Of a stretch of DNA of 17,867 bases, positions 1-7,269 are shown piece after piece. The DNA comes from an uncultured bacterium (GTDB lineage Bacteria; Bacillota; Clostridia; Christensenellales; Pumilibacteraceae). The notes beneath the pieces are model-generated. The model was given only the letters and a program-made list of their open reading frames with translations, was not told the origin of the DNA and ran no database searches. Location of the stretch: NCBI GenBank assembly GCA_949747725.1, contig CATKFJ010000155.1:1-17867 (forward strand). The letters run 5' to 3'. The first letter of the stretch is position 1. Each line of letters opens with the position of its first letter. Both the position numbers and the translations under genes were made by a program.

Positions 1-209
1 AAAGCGGCAAGCGCGGCATAGATATGCTTATGCCCGGGCGTATAAAAATCGTCGGCGTTAAGCTGCGGCATAAACTTGGACGCAGTTTGCCCGTCTATAA
101 GCATGCCGCCCAGCAACGCGGTTTCCGCCTCGTAGCTGTTAGGCGTTTCGCGCGCAACCACGTGCGGATGATTTTTTATAAACTCTTCGCGGTCTTCTCT
201 CTTAGGCAT
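1..209 (-). CDS. dnaB: Replicative DNA helicase DnaB, N-terminal fragment (cut by window edge)
   Basis: Only the first 69 or so codons are inside the window; the rest lies beyond position 1. DnaB is the hexameric ATP-driven helicase that unwinds DNA at the replication fork and recruits primase. The visible residues match the DnaB N-terminal helical domain: a short basic start (MPKREDREEF), then the family signature SYEAETALLGGMLIDG followed by DDFYTPGHKHIYAALAA, equivalent to the usual AEqavLGallld...FY.p.H..Iy.a pattern. The helicase core with its Walker motifs is out of view. The ATG at 209-207 is preceded by an AGGAG Shine-Dalgarno at 224-220, 10 nt away. It lies 43 bases downstream of the lipoprotein gene with no terminator between, so it may be co-transcribed with it. 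The family call rests on the N-terminal domain alone. Confidence 0.88.
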   Translation of the reverse strand, partial: MPKREDREEFIKNHPHVVARETPNSYEAETALLGGMLIDGQTASKFMPQLNADDFYTPGHKHIYAALAA

Positions 210-252
210 GAGCTTTGTTCTCCTGACGTTTGTTTTCGGCAAAGCCGATCGG

Positions 253-1203
253 TTATTCGTTATTTACGCCGTCGCCGTTATCGGGATCGTTACCGCTCGG
301 CGGCAGATACTGTCGCTCGTAAGCGTACGCCTCGGGATCGTACGGGAACCGTTCGAGCAGCGACGGCTTTTTCTTCTTTTCGCGCGTTACAAGCACAAAC
401 ACGGCAAGCGTTATTCCGCCTGCGGCTATCGCAACCATATACCAACCGTAAACTACGGGGCGTTCGTACCTGAACGATATTTCGGTATCCGAAGCGTCGA
501 AATAGCGTGAAAATTTATACGTTGCGCCGCTGCCCGAACTCGACAGCGTTTCGCCCGACGACTCCATTCGCCGCGCGCCGCCGCGCACATAATCGAGCAT
601 TAACCCGTCGGGATCGGCGCCGTCGAGATATGGGAACGCCTCGGTGAGCGACGGGAAAGATTTTATTACCTCGCCGTACTCGTTGCGCGCTACTACGCCG
701 TTCTTGATCCTCTCGAGCATAGTCGTGGAACGGAACGGCTCGAGATTATCGTATTTTTGGCGCACGCCGTTGAACGGATTGGGCGCAGTCGCTACGTACG
801 TTCGGATAAACGGATCGTCGGTATGCGTGTAGGAAAACTCCACCTTGCTCCCTATCGCATCCAGCTCGGACTCGCCCGTTATGCGTTTGGAGTACGTCGC
901 TACGTATTTACCGTCCGCAACGGACGCGCTCTTCAGCTCGTACCCGAAGCTTTTGAAAAACGTAAAAAAGTAGCCTTCCACGGTGTATTTGTTTCCGTCG
1001 TCGTCTACCGCCGCGGTACTTTCCATAAGCGCGACGACCGAGCTGTCTATCTCAAGCTCGTACATGTTATACCGCGCGCCGTTCTCCGTATAGTCGTACA
1101 CGGTAAGTTTTGCGCCGCAACCGGTAAGGAGCATTCCTACCGCGGCTATAACGGCAAGCACGATAAAGCGCAATATCCGTTTTTTTACAATACCCGTCCG
1201 CAA
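253..1203 (-). CDS. Predicted lipoprotein with C-terminal membrane anchor, unknown function
   Basis: Function not recognised. With the start used here the protein is 316 residues. A basic N-terminus is followed by a hydrophobic stretch and a lipobox, LLTGC, with Cys29 as the predicted lipidation site (signal peptidase II). A large extracytoplasmic region follows, rich in charged and aromatic residues and with no motif I know. A second hydrophobic helix lies at about 251-272, followed by REKKKK, so the last 40 or so acidic and proline-rich residues should be cytoplasmic. There is no ATG or GTG suited to the signal peptide. The TTG at 1203-1201, 10 nt after the pepF stop, gives a good basic signal sequence but has no Shine-Dalgarno, so translation may be coupled to pepF. 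An ATG at 1293 would overlap pepF by 80 bases and put a non-signal-like tail in front; rejected. The gene is real on the evidence of its signal peptide, anchor and operon position. Confidence 0.72.
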   Translation of the reverse strand: MRTGIVKKRILRFIVLAVIAAVGMLLTGCGAKLTVYDYTENGARYNMYELEIDSSVVALMESTAAVDDDGNKYTVEGYFFTFFKSFGYELKSASVADGKYVATYSKRITGESELDAIGSKVEFSYTHTDDPFIRTYVATAPNPFNGVRQKYDNLEPFRSTTMLERIKNGVVARNEYGEVIKSFPSLTEAFPYLDGADPDGLMLDYVRGGARRMESSGETLSSSGSGATYKFSRYFDASDTEISFRYERPVVYGWYMVAIAAGGITLAVFVLVTREKKKKPSLLERFPYDPEAYAYERQYLPPSGNDPDNGDGVNNE

Positions 1204-1213
1204 AACGCCGAAA

Positions 1214-2989
1214 CTACTTGCAGAGCTTTTCAAGCTCGTCGAGTGCGTCGTTAAAGAACTTGAACGCGTCGTCATACGGCTTGACGGTAGCAAGGTCTAC
1301 GCCCGTATCGCAAAGTATGTCGTACGGCGATTTGTGTCCGCCGGCTTTAAGGAACTTATCCTTGTACACATTTACATAGTCGGGGTTTGCAAGTATATTG
1401 TGCGCGATACTCGTAGCGGCGGTCATACCCGTGGAATATTTATAAACATAGAACGCTTTATAGAAGTGCGGGATACGCGCCCACTCGTAAGCTATGCGAT
1501 CGTCCGAAATAACGTCCGCGCCGTAGTATTTCTTGTTAAGGTCGAGATACATGGAACTAAGACTGTCAACGGTGAGCGGCTTGCCCTCGAGATCCATTTT
1601 GTGCGCGTTATATTCGAACTCGGCAAACATAGCCTGACGGAACAACGTCGTGCGGAATCGGTTGAGCCTTAAACTGAGCAGATATTTTCTGACGTTCTCG
1701 TCCTTGACGTTTTTCATCAGATAATCGTCGAGCAAAGTTTCGTTGCAAATGGACGCGACTTCGGCTACGAATATCTGATAGTTCCACTTGGAATACGGCT
1801 GGAATTTCTGCGAATAGTACGAATGCATGCAATGCCCAAGTTCGTGCGCAAGCGTAAAAATATCGCTCGTAGTGGGCGCATAATTAAGTAAAACGTACGG
1901 GTGCGCCGAATAGGACGACCAGCTGTACGCGCCGCCGCGCTTGCCGTCGTTGGGCATAACGTCTATCCAGCCCTCATTCATCGCCTTGCCGAGCAGTCCG
2001 ACATATTCTTCGCCCATAGGCGCAAGCGCTTTCTTTACTATGTCGCAAGCCTCTTCGTACGGCAGTTTCATTTCTGCGTTCTCTACGATAGGCACGTACA
2101 GATCGTACATGTGCTGTTTGTCAAGCCCGAGCATCTTTTTGCGCAGACCGATATATCTATGCAACGGCGCGAAATTCTTATTGCACGCGTCTATAAGGTT
2201 TTCGTACACTGACGTAGGCACTCCGTCGCCGAACAGCGATTGTTCCAAACAATCTTTGTAACCGCGCGCTTTGGCGTAGAAATTATCGGCTTTGACATTG
2301 CCGGCATAGTTAGCGGCAAGCGTATTTATATGTTCTATATATCCGTCGTAAAGATTGTTGAACGCAGACTTTCTAACCGCTCTGTCGCCGTCCGCCAAAA
2401 GCTCGCCGTACGACTCATTGGTGAGATTTACCTTTTTTCCGTCCTTTTTAACGGACTTGAATTTCATATCGACGTCAAACAGCATGTGCGCCACATTGTA
2501 TGTGGTATTAAGCGCTTCGCTGCTCATGGCAAGCAGTTTTTCTTCCTTGTCCGAAAGAATATGCGCCTTTTGCCGCACTATCTCTTTGAGCATAAAATCG
2601 AAATCTTTAAACTCGGGATCGGCGATGTACCCGTCAAGCGCCGCGGCGTCGAGCGCGGAAAGTTCGCTGTTCAAAAACGCTGTAGCCGCGCCGAATTTAC
2701 CGGCAAGCGAATCGGTGCGTATAGACATGCCCATAGCCGTACCGTTGCTCGCATCCTCGTCCTTGAACATATGCGAATAGATATAAATAAGCTCGAACCG
2801 TTCGGACACCTCGTCCACAAGCTTTAAACACTCGAGCGCGGCTTTACGTTCGCCGAGCTTGCCCTTATATCCTTCGATTGTCGTCAGCTTGTCCGAAACG
2901 TAATCGAAAATGCTCTCGAACGTTTCGTTGCCGTCAACCATGGCGCCCAAGTCCCAATGGTACTTTTTGTCGATATCGTTTCTTTTCAT
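1214..2989 (-). CDS. pepF: Oligoendopeptidase F (M3 family zinc metallopeptidase)
   Basis: Cytoplasmic zinc endopeptidase that cleaves short peptides (oligopeptides, not whole proteins), used in peptide recycling and nutrition. It is 591 residues, within the usual 590-610 of the family. The zinc site is plain: HELGH at 382-386 in the context TLAHELGHCMHSYYS, and the third ligand Glu410 in FVAEVASICNETL. The N-terminal half is the helical domain typical of PepF, and no signal peptide is present. The upstream region GGAYSWSSYSAHPYVLLNY (352-370) is also characteristic of the family. The ATG at 2989 has purine-rich AGGAG and GAGAGG stretches just upstream. It follows the UPF0210 gene after 71 bases with no clear promoter or terminator, and runs directly into the lipoprotein gene. 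Subfamily (pepF versus a related M3B peptidase) is by overall resemblance. Confidence 0.93.
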   Translation of the reverse strand: MKRNDIDKKYHWDLGAMVDGNETFESIFDYVSDKLTTIEGYKGKLGERKAALECLKLVDEVSERFELIYIYSHMFKDEDASNGTAMGMSIRTDSLAGKFGAATAFLNSELSALDAAALDGYIADPEFKDFDFMLKEIVRQKAHILSDKEEKLLAMSSEALNTTYNVAHMLFDVDMKFKSVKKDGKKVNLTNESYGELLADGDRAVRKSAFNNLYDGYIEHINTLAANYAGNVKADNFYAKARGYKDCLEQSLFGDGVPTSVYENLIDACNKNFAPLHRYIGLRKKMLGLDKQHMYDLYVPIVENAEMKLPYEEACDIVKKALAPMGEEYVGLLGKAMNEGWIDVMPNDGKRGGAYSWSSYSAHPYVLLNYAPTTSDIFTLAHELGHCMHSYYSQKFQPYSKWNYQIFVAEVASICNETLLDDYLMKNVKDENVRKYLLSLRLNRFRTTLFRQAMFAEFEYNAHKMDLEGKPLTVDSLSSMYLDLNKKYYGADVISDDRIAYEWARIPHFYKAFYVYKYSTGMTAATSIAHNILANPDYVNVYKDKFLKAGGHKSPYDILCDTGVDLATVKPYDDAFKFFNDALDELEKLCK

Positions 2990-3060
2990 GACCCTCTCTA
3001 CTCCTATTGACTGAATTTAATTGCGTCGTCCGCCGTATGTATCGGAACGAATACTACAAA

Positions 3061-4413
3061 CTAATTTTTATTGGCGTGTATGGGCGGAGGTATTACGCCG
3101 CCTCTGTTTATGAACACGTCGGGCGCGCCGCAGTTTACTTTCATGATCGGCGCAGTGCCGAACAGTCCGCCGAAATCCACTTCGTCGCCTACTGTTTTGC
3201 CGTAAACGGGAATGACGCGTACGGCGGTCGTCTTGTTATTGATCATGCCGATGGCGCATTCGTCGGCTATCATTGCCGCAAGTTGCGCAGCGGACGTATC
3301 GCCGGGCACGGCTATCATATCCAACCCGACGGAACACACGGCGGTCATCGCCTCGAGCTTTTCAAGGCTCAGTGCGCCCGATCTCGCCGCCTCGATCATG
3401 CCGGCGTCCTCTGAAACGGGTATAAACGCGCCCGACAGACCGCCTACTCGGCTCGCCGCCATTACTCCGCCCTTTTTTACGGCGTCGTTGAGCAACGCAA
3501 GGCATGCGGTAGTGCCGCACGACCCGACCGTAGACAAACCGATACTTTCGAGTATGCGCGCAACCGAATCGCCTATCGCCGGCGTGGGTGCAAGCGACAG
3601 GTCGACTATTCCGCAATTCAGATTCAGTTCCTTTGCCGCCTCGGTTCCTATAAGCGCGCCGAGCCGCGTTATCTTGAACGCCGTGCGCTTAATAAGCTCG
3701 CAGATCTGCGTTATATCGTAATCGGGATGTTTTTTTATTTCGTACTCTACAACGCCCGGACCCGATACGCCGACGTTGATAGCGCATTCGCCCTCGGCAA
3801 GACCGGTAAACGCGCCGGCCATAAACGGATTGTCGTCGACGGCGTTACAGAAAACCACCAACTTGCCGCACCCGAAAGTATTTTTATCGAGCGTGCGGTA
3901 CGCTATATCTTTTATGATATTTCCCAGCCTGCCCACGGCGTCGAGATTGATACCCGTCTTGCTTGACGCAACGTTTACGGACGAACAAACGATGTCCGTT
4001 TCGCACAACGCCTGCGGCAGCGTATCCAAAAACGCGTTTTCGGATACAGTAGCGCCCTTTTGCACAAGCGCCGAATATCCGCCGACAAAATCCACGCCGA
4101 GGTTTTTTCCGGCACGGTCGAGCGCATGCGCCAACTTGATGAAATTTCCGCACGCCGCGCCGATAATGGATATGGGCGTAACGGCTATGCGCTTATTTAC
4201 TATTTTCACATCGTAGCGCGCAGACAAGCTTTCGCAAACGGGAACAAGCCGCGCGCAAACACGCATTATTTTATCGTAAACGCGGTCGGCGCATTTATCG
4301 GCATTGCCGTCTATGCAATCGAGCAATGACAGCGACGCGGTGACCGTGCGCACGTCCAAATGCCGATTGTCGAGCATATCTATGGTTTCTATTATCTCGT
4401 TCTCGGTAAACAT
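3061..4413 (-). CDS. UPF0210 / PFL family protein (DUF711)
   Basis: A 450-residue protein of the UPF0210 (PFL, DUF711) family, whose members are about 450 residues and whose biochemical role is unknown to me. The N-terminus [14 protein letters not shown] and the internal [17 protein letters not shown] are family hallmarks; glycine-rich loops such as [12 protein letters not shown] and [16 protein letters not shown] fill the C-terminal half. There is no signal peptide or membrane segment, so it should be cytoplasmic. It starts 11 nt after the stop of the UPF0237 ACT-domain gene, the well-known partner: the two families are very often adjacent in Firmicutes and Archaea. The pairing suggests that the small ACT protein senses an amino-acid-like ligand for the large one; that is inference. 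The ATG at 4413 has AAGG upstream. It probably shares the promoter in front of the ACT gene. Confidence 0.92.
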   Translation of the reverse strand: MFTENEIIETIDMLDNRHLDVRTVTASLSLLDCIDGNADKCADRVYDKIMRVCARLVPVCESLSARYDVKIVNKRIAVTPISIIGAACGNFIKLAHALDRAGKNLGVDFVGGYSALVQKGATVSENAFLDTLPQALCETDIVCSSVNVASSKTGINLDAVGRLGNIIKDIAYRTLDKNTFGCGKLVVFCNAVDDNPFMAGAFTGLAEGECAINVGVSGPGVVEYEIKKHPDYDITQICELIKRTAFKITRLGALIGTEAAKELNLNCGIVDLSLAPTPAIGDSVARILESIGLSTVGSCGTTACLALLNDAVKKGGVMAASRVGGLSGAFIPVSEDAGMIEAARSGALSLEKLEAMTAVCSVGLDMIAVPGDTSAAQLAAMIADECAIGMINNKTTAVRVIPVYGKTVGDEVDFGGLFGTAPIMKVNCGAPDVFINRGGVIPPPIHANKN

Positions 4414-4424
4414 AACGCCACGCC

Positions 4425-4694
4425 TTATATTCTGTGCATTGCGTCGAACAGCGCTTCGTTCTGCACGTGCACCGTAACGCCGAGATTGTCCGCCGCGGCT
4501 TGCAGTTCCGCGCCGATCTTATCGAACGGAACGGTAGACTGCGAAGTATCCACCAACATGATCATGACAAAGTTTTTCTGCATGATCGTTTGCGAGATAT
4601 CCTCGATGTTTATTTTGCGCTCGGCGAGCGCGGTTGCGACTGCGGCGATTATGCCCGTCCTATCCTTTCCGATAACCGATACTACTGCTTTCAT
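4425..4694 (-). CDS. UPF0237 ACT-domain protein
   Basis: An 89-residue stand-alone ACT domain. The sequence [20 protein letters not shown] is the standard start of UPF0237 proteins; ACT domains usually bind an amino acid or similar small ligand at a dimer interface. The fold is seen as beta-alpha-beta-beta-alpha-beta: the opening strand and [13 protein letters not shown] helix, then [22 protein letters not shown], then a second helix and [14 protein letters not shown]. The ATG at 4694-4692 matches the family start exactly. A longer in-frame reading begins upstream at 4817 but would translate through the promoter and is rejected. There is no Shine-Dalgarno: the promoter's -10 box ends 6 nt before the ATG, so the mRNA is probably leaderless. 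It is followed at 11 nt by its usual partner, the UPF0210 gene. Confidence 0.92.
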   Translation of the reverse strand: MKAVVSVIGKDRTGIIAAVATALAERKINIEDISQTIMQKNFVMIMLVDTSQSTVPFDKIGAELQAAADNLGVTVHVQNEALFDAMHRI

Positions 4695-4700
4695 GCCATG

Positions 4701-4729
4701 ATTATACCACACGGCGCGATGAAAGGCAA
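4701..4729 (-). promoter_or_regulatory. Sigma-A promoter of the ACT-UPF0210 operon, leaderless layout
   Basis: On the minus strand, -35 TTGCCT (4729-4724), a 17-nt spacer, then -10 TATAAT (4706-4701) with an extended TGG just before it. Only six bases, CATGGC, separate the -10 box from the ATG at 4694. Because bacterial transcription normally starts about 7 nt past the -10 box, the first transcribed base should be the A of the start codon. The promoter sits in the gap between this operon and the upstream hydrolase gene. Confidence 0.8.
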
Positions 4730-4752
4730 GCAAAAGATAATTCCGAACCGAA

Positions 4753-5727
4753 TCAGTTTTGCCACAAAATATGTTCGCCGTGCACTGCCGGATACCTGAT
4801 AATACGCGTACCGTCAAGCCCGACTTTATTCATGTCGACGGCCGATATCTGACGGTTGTCGTAGCACGAATAGTAATAAATGCCCTTAGTCACGTTGCAA
4901 CCCGATGTGTAAATAGTCGTTGCATACTCGCCGTTATCGAGCATACAACTGCCGAGCGACTGACACACCGATCCGAGTATATGGAAAAACTGACTCAAAC
5001 TCGACTGTTCGCAGTCGCATACGGGCGAATTGAGCGCGGTGAATGCGGCGCGCACGAACCGCGACTGCGACGACAGATCGCCCGGCAAGCCGATCGCGCC
5101 CATACCGAGACTGTACGTTTTGAGATCGAGTTTATCGGAAAAACAGTTGGCAGGCGGCTTCGGCGACAGACCCATATAGTTATTCAGGCAGAACAACTGT
5201 TCGGGGAAAGTAGGATTATTAGTAAGCACGTCCACGGGATTGTCGTATATGTTCAAACCGCTTTCCGTACTTTCCGCCACTATAGTACCGTCGCGGTCGG
5301 CGATCATCCAATGCAGCTGAGCGACGGGAAGTTCGGGCGAAAACGCCGTCGGCGTGATGTTTACTTTTTCGAGCATCTTTTTCGCTTCGGCTACCGTCGC
5401 GCACGAACAGAGCAACCGCGGAATGAATTCGAATTGCGCAACGTTTATCTTATCCGCTCGACGGTCGTGATAAACGGCGTTGCCTACGAATTCCAAACCC
5501 GCGGCGGCAAGTCCGCGCTCGTTGCAAGCGTCGTAATACAACGGATACCCGTCCTTTACACAACCCATGCCTATCATGGCATAATGCACTTTGCTGCAAT
5601 CGCCGTCGCGCCAATCGAACCGCCTGCGGCGCGGAGTAATTATTACGTCCTCGCCGTACGAAACGTTGTAATCGAGCGTACGCCCGAAAAAGAAATCGCC
5701 CGAAACATATTTAGCCGCAGTACACAT
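4753..5727 (-). CDS. Choloylglycine hydrolase / penicillin V acylase family Ntn hydrolase
   Basis: A 324-residue linear-amide C-N hydrolase of the family that includes bile salt hydrolase and penicillin V acylase. The nucleophile is an N-terminal Cys uncovered by removal of Met, and here the protein begins MCTAAKY, giving Cys2. The other active-site positions are present: Arg16 and Asp19 in FGRTLDY, Asn69 in CNERGL, the Asn pair at 170-171 in LTNNPTF, and Arg223 in SSQSRFVRAAF. Length fits the family (about 315-330). There is no signal peptide, so it is probably cytoplasmic. The start is set by both chemistry and translation: AGGAG at 5740-5736 lies 8 nt before the ATG at 5727. A TTG two codons upstream would bury the Cys and is rejected. 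Whether it cleaves conjugated bile salts, N-acyl lactones, penicillin V or another amide cannot be told from these motifs. No convincing promoter was found between it and the divergent kinase gene. Confidence 0.9.
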   Translation of the reverse strand: MCTAAKYVSGDFFFGRTLDYNVSYGEDVIITPRRRRFDWRDGDCSKVHYAMIGMGCVKDGYPLYYDACNERGLAAAGLEFVGNAVYHDRRADKINVAQFEFIPRLLCSCATVAEAKKMLEKVNITPTAFSPELPVAQLHWMIADRDGTIVAESTESGLNIYDNPVDVLTNNPTFPEQLFCLNNYMGLSPKPPANCFSDKLDLKTYSLGMGAIGLPGDLSSQSRFVRAAFTALNSPVCDCEQSSLSQFFHILGSVCQSLGSCMLDNGEYATTIYTSGCNVTKGIYYYSCYDNRQISAVDMNKVGLDGTRIIRYPAVHGEHILWQN

Positions 5728-5844
5728 AAACAAATCTCCTGTACGATAATTGTTACCTACAATATTTGTATATATGCCTTCTATCGAAAATCGGTGTATT
5801 CAGATCGCGGCGGCGCATTTTTATGCGCGCTTATCCGTATTTAC

Positions 5845-5873
5845 TTGACAGCAAAATACTGTTTTGTTAAAAT
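5845..5873 (+). promoter_or_regulatory. Sigma-A promoter of the envelope operon
   Basis: Plus strand: perfect -35 TTGACA (5845-5850), 17-nt spacer, -10 TAAAAT (5868-5873) preceded by TGT (extended -10). Predicted start of transcription is near 5880, leaving an AT-rich leader of about 27 nt with only a weak AAAG ahead of the ATG at 5907. It should drive the four genes through to the terminator at 10971-11009. Confidence 0.82.
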
Positions 5874-5906
5874 GTATATAATATAATTAAAATAAAGAAA
5901 TCGATT

Positions 5907-6500
5907 ATGAAACGAATGATATTGGTAACGTCTCCGCCCGCGTGCGGCAAGACTTATATATCCAAGCAACTTGCAAAAAATCTCAAGCACGTAGTGTATC
6001 TCGACAAGGATACGCTTATTCCGCTGTCCAAGCAGATATTTCGCGTGGGGAAAAAACCGTACGACCGCAGTTCGGACTTTTTCGAAGAACAAATACGCGA
6101 CTACGAATACGAGGTTATACTCAATCTCGGATTCGAAGCGCTTATCTATGACGATACCGTACTTATAAACGCGCCGTTCACGCGCGAGATTCGCGACGCG
6201 GCTTACATTTCCAAACTGCGCGAAAAGTTGAGCAAACTCGGCGCGAGGCTTACCGTTATTTGGGTGATAACAACGCCCGAAGTCTGTCGCGAAAGAATGT
6301 TAAGACGCAATTCCGACCGCGACACCTACAAGATAAAGCATTGGAACGAATACATCAAAAACGTCGATTTTTCTATCCCCTCCCATCTCGACGATCCTAC
6401 AGTCAAAGACGATCTGTTGCTATTCTACAATTCGTCGGAAGCGGAATATTTAAAATCGATGCATGACGTATTAGCCGTTCTCGAAGAAGGTTCAAACTGA
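5907..6500 (+). CDS. P-loop NTPase, kinase-like (AAA_33 / zeta-toxin-type fold)
   Basis: A 197-residue cytoplasmic protein with a nucleoside-kinase-like P-loop at the extreme N-terminus: SPPACGKT (9-16) after the strand MILVT, a variant of GxxxxGK[TS] with Ser in place of the first Gly. YLDKDTLIP (31-39) follows strand 2 and carries a likely catalytic Asp. The segment RERMLRRNSDRD (128-139) resembles the Arg-rich lid that binds ATP phosphates in small-molecule kinases. These features support ATP-dependent phosphotransfer, but the substrate is not identifiable. Its length fits the gluconate/adenylylsulfate/zeta-like kinase group. No small antitoxin-like gene precedes it, so a toxin role is not suggested. 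It is first in a four-gene plus-strand operon; its TGA is one base from the next ATG. Confidence 0.78.
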   Translation: MKRMILVTSPPACGKTYISKQLAKNLKHVVYLDKDTLIPLSKQIFRVGKKPYDRSSDFFEEQIRDYEYEVILNLGFEALIYDDTVLINAPFTREIRDAAYISKLREKLSKLGARLTVIWVITTPEVCRERMLRRNSDRDTYKIKHWNEYIKNVDFSIPSHLDDPTVKDDLLLFYNSSEAEYLKSMHDVLAVLEEGSN

Positions 6501-6501
6501 T

Positions 6502-7269
6502 ATGTCGGATACGGAACAAAAGCAAATAGCGGAAACGATTGACGGCACGGCGCGCTCCCCCGTCGATTTTCGCGACGCCTACCGTTCTGTCGACGCAGAT
6601 AAAAAGCGCAAAGCGTTTATAATGCTCGGCGCTGCCGGCGCGGCAATGGCGGTACTGCTGATATCGCGCCTGTTATGGCTGTTCGAACCGTTGCTCGATA
6701 AAATATATTACGGCACGCTGTCCGAGATAATCTATTATATTATGCTTGCCGTTTTGTTCGTGCCGTTCGTAATAGGTCTTAATATATTCGTCAAACGCTA
6801 TACGGCTGAACGCATATTCTTGCCGCAAAAGAAAAGTTTAAGTTTTACGCGCGCGCTCGGCATTATAACGATCGGCGCGGTAACGGTGTTTATCGCCGGC
6901 GCGGTGTTCGATTTCAAACTGAAGATCCAATTGGAAATGGGCATGGGCGTTACCATTGCGTCGGCGCTTACAAACATAACCGTTTACTTCTATTACGCAT
7001 TGCACTTATGGCTCGGACTGACGGCGGCGGCGCTTGTTCAACGCGCGCTTACCGTATTGTTTCCGGCTAAGTACGAAGTGCCGTGGGGCGCGATTTTTTT
7101 GGTCGCGGTGTTCGGCATAACGGAACTGATATTCGAATACGCAACTACCGACCATATGTATCCGTGGCTGTATTATATGTTTACTTATGCTTACGCCGCG
7201 ATCTACGTTTTATCGGGACACAGCTTTCACCTTACATATTGGGCGTCTGTTGTGATATTGGTGTTGTAA
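6502..7269 (+). CDS. Polytopic membrane protein, unknown function
   Basis: Not recognised. The protein has 255 residues: a hydrophilic, Asp/Lys-rich cytoplasmic N-terminus of about 37 residues, then six or seven hydrophobic helices at roughly 38-60, 75-97, 117-136, 150-180, 194-213, 222-238 and 243-255. The charged loop VKRYTAERIFLPQKKS (97-112) after helix 2 is likely cytoplasmic. The C-terminus ends inside the last hydrophobic stretch, and the TAA overlaps the ATG of the sulfatase gene (TAATG), the signature of translational coupling. AGAAGG lies about 11 nt before the ATG. The tight coupling suggests a membrane partner for the LtaS-like enzyme or for the lipid-linked substrate; this is inference from position only. 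Confidence 0.8.
   Translation: MSDTEQKQIAETIDGTARSPVDFRDAYRSVDADKKRKAFIMLGAAGAAMAVLLISRLLWLFEPLLDKIYYGTLSEIIYYIMLAVLFVPFVIGLNIFVKRYTAERIFLPQKKSLSFTRALGIITIGAVTVFIAGAVFDFKLKIQLEMGMGVTIASALTNITVYFYYALHLWLGLTAAALVQRALTVLFPAKYEVPWGAIFLVAVFGITELIFEYATTDHMYPWLYYMFTYAYAAIYVLSGHSFHLTYWASVVILVL

Noticed and set aside
4695..4817. N-terminal extension of the ACT-domain protein
   Set aside because: It would translate the -35 and -10 elements, and the family N-terminus begins exactly at the internal ATG at 4694.
5728..5733. TTG start two codons before the Ntn hydrolase ATG
   Set aside because: It would place residues before Cys2 that methionine aminopeptidase would not remove, and the AGGAG spacing fits the ATG at 5727.
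4759..5886. Long plus-strand open frame opposite the choloylglycine-hydrolase-family gene
   Set aside because: Its translation is Arg/His/Val-rich with no recognisable motif, and it lies antisense to a gene with a complete active site and a good ribosome site.
5907..6500. Zeta-toxin of a toxin-antitoxin pair
   Set aside because: The P-loop kinase resembles this fold, but there is no antitoxin gene beside it and it leads an envelope operon.
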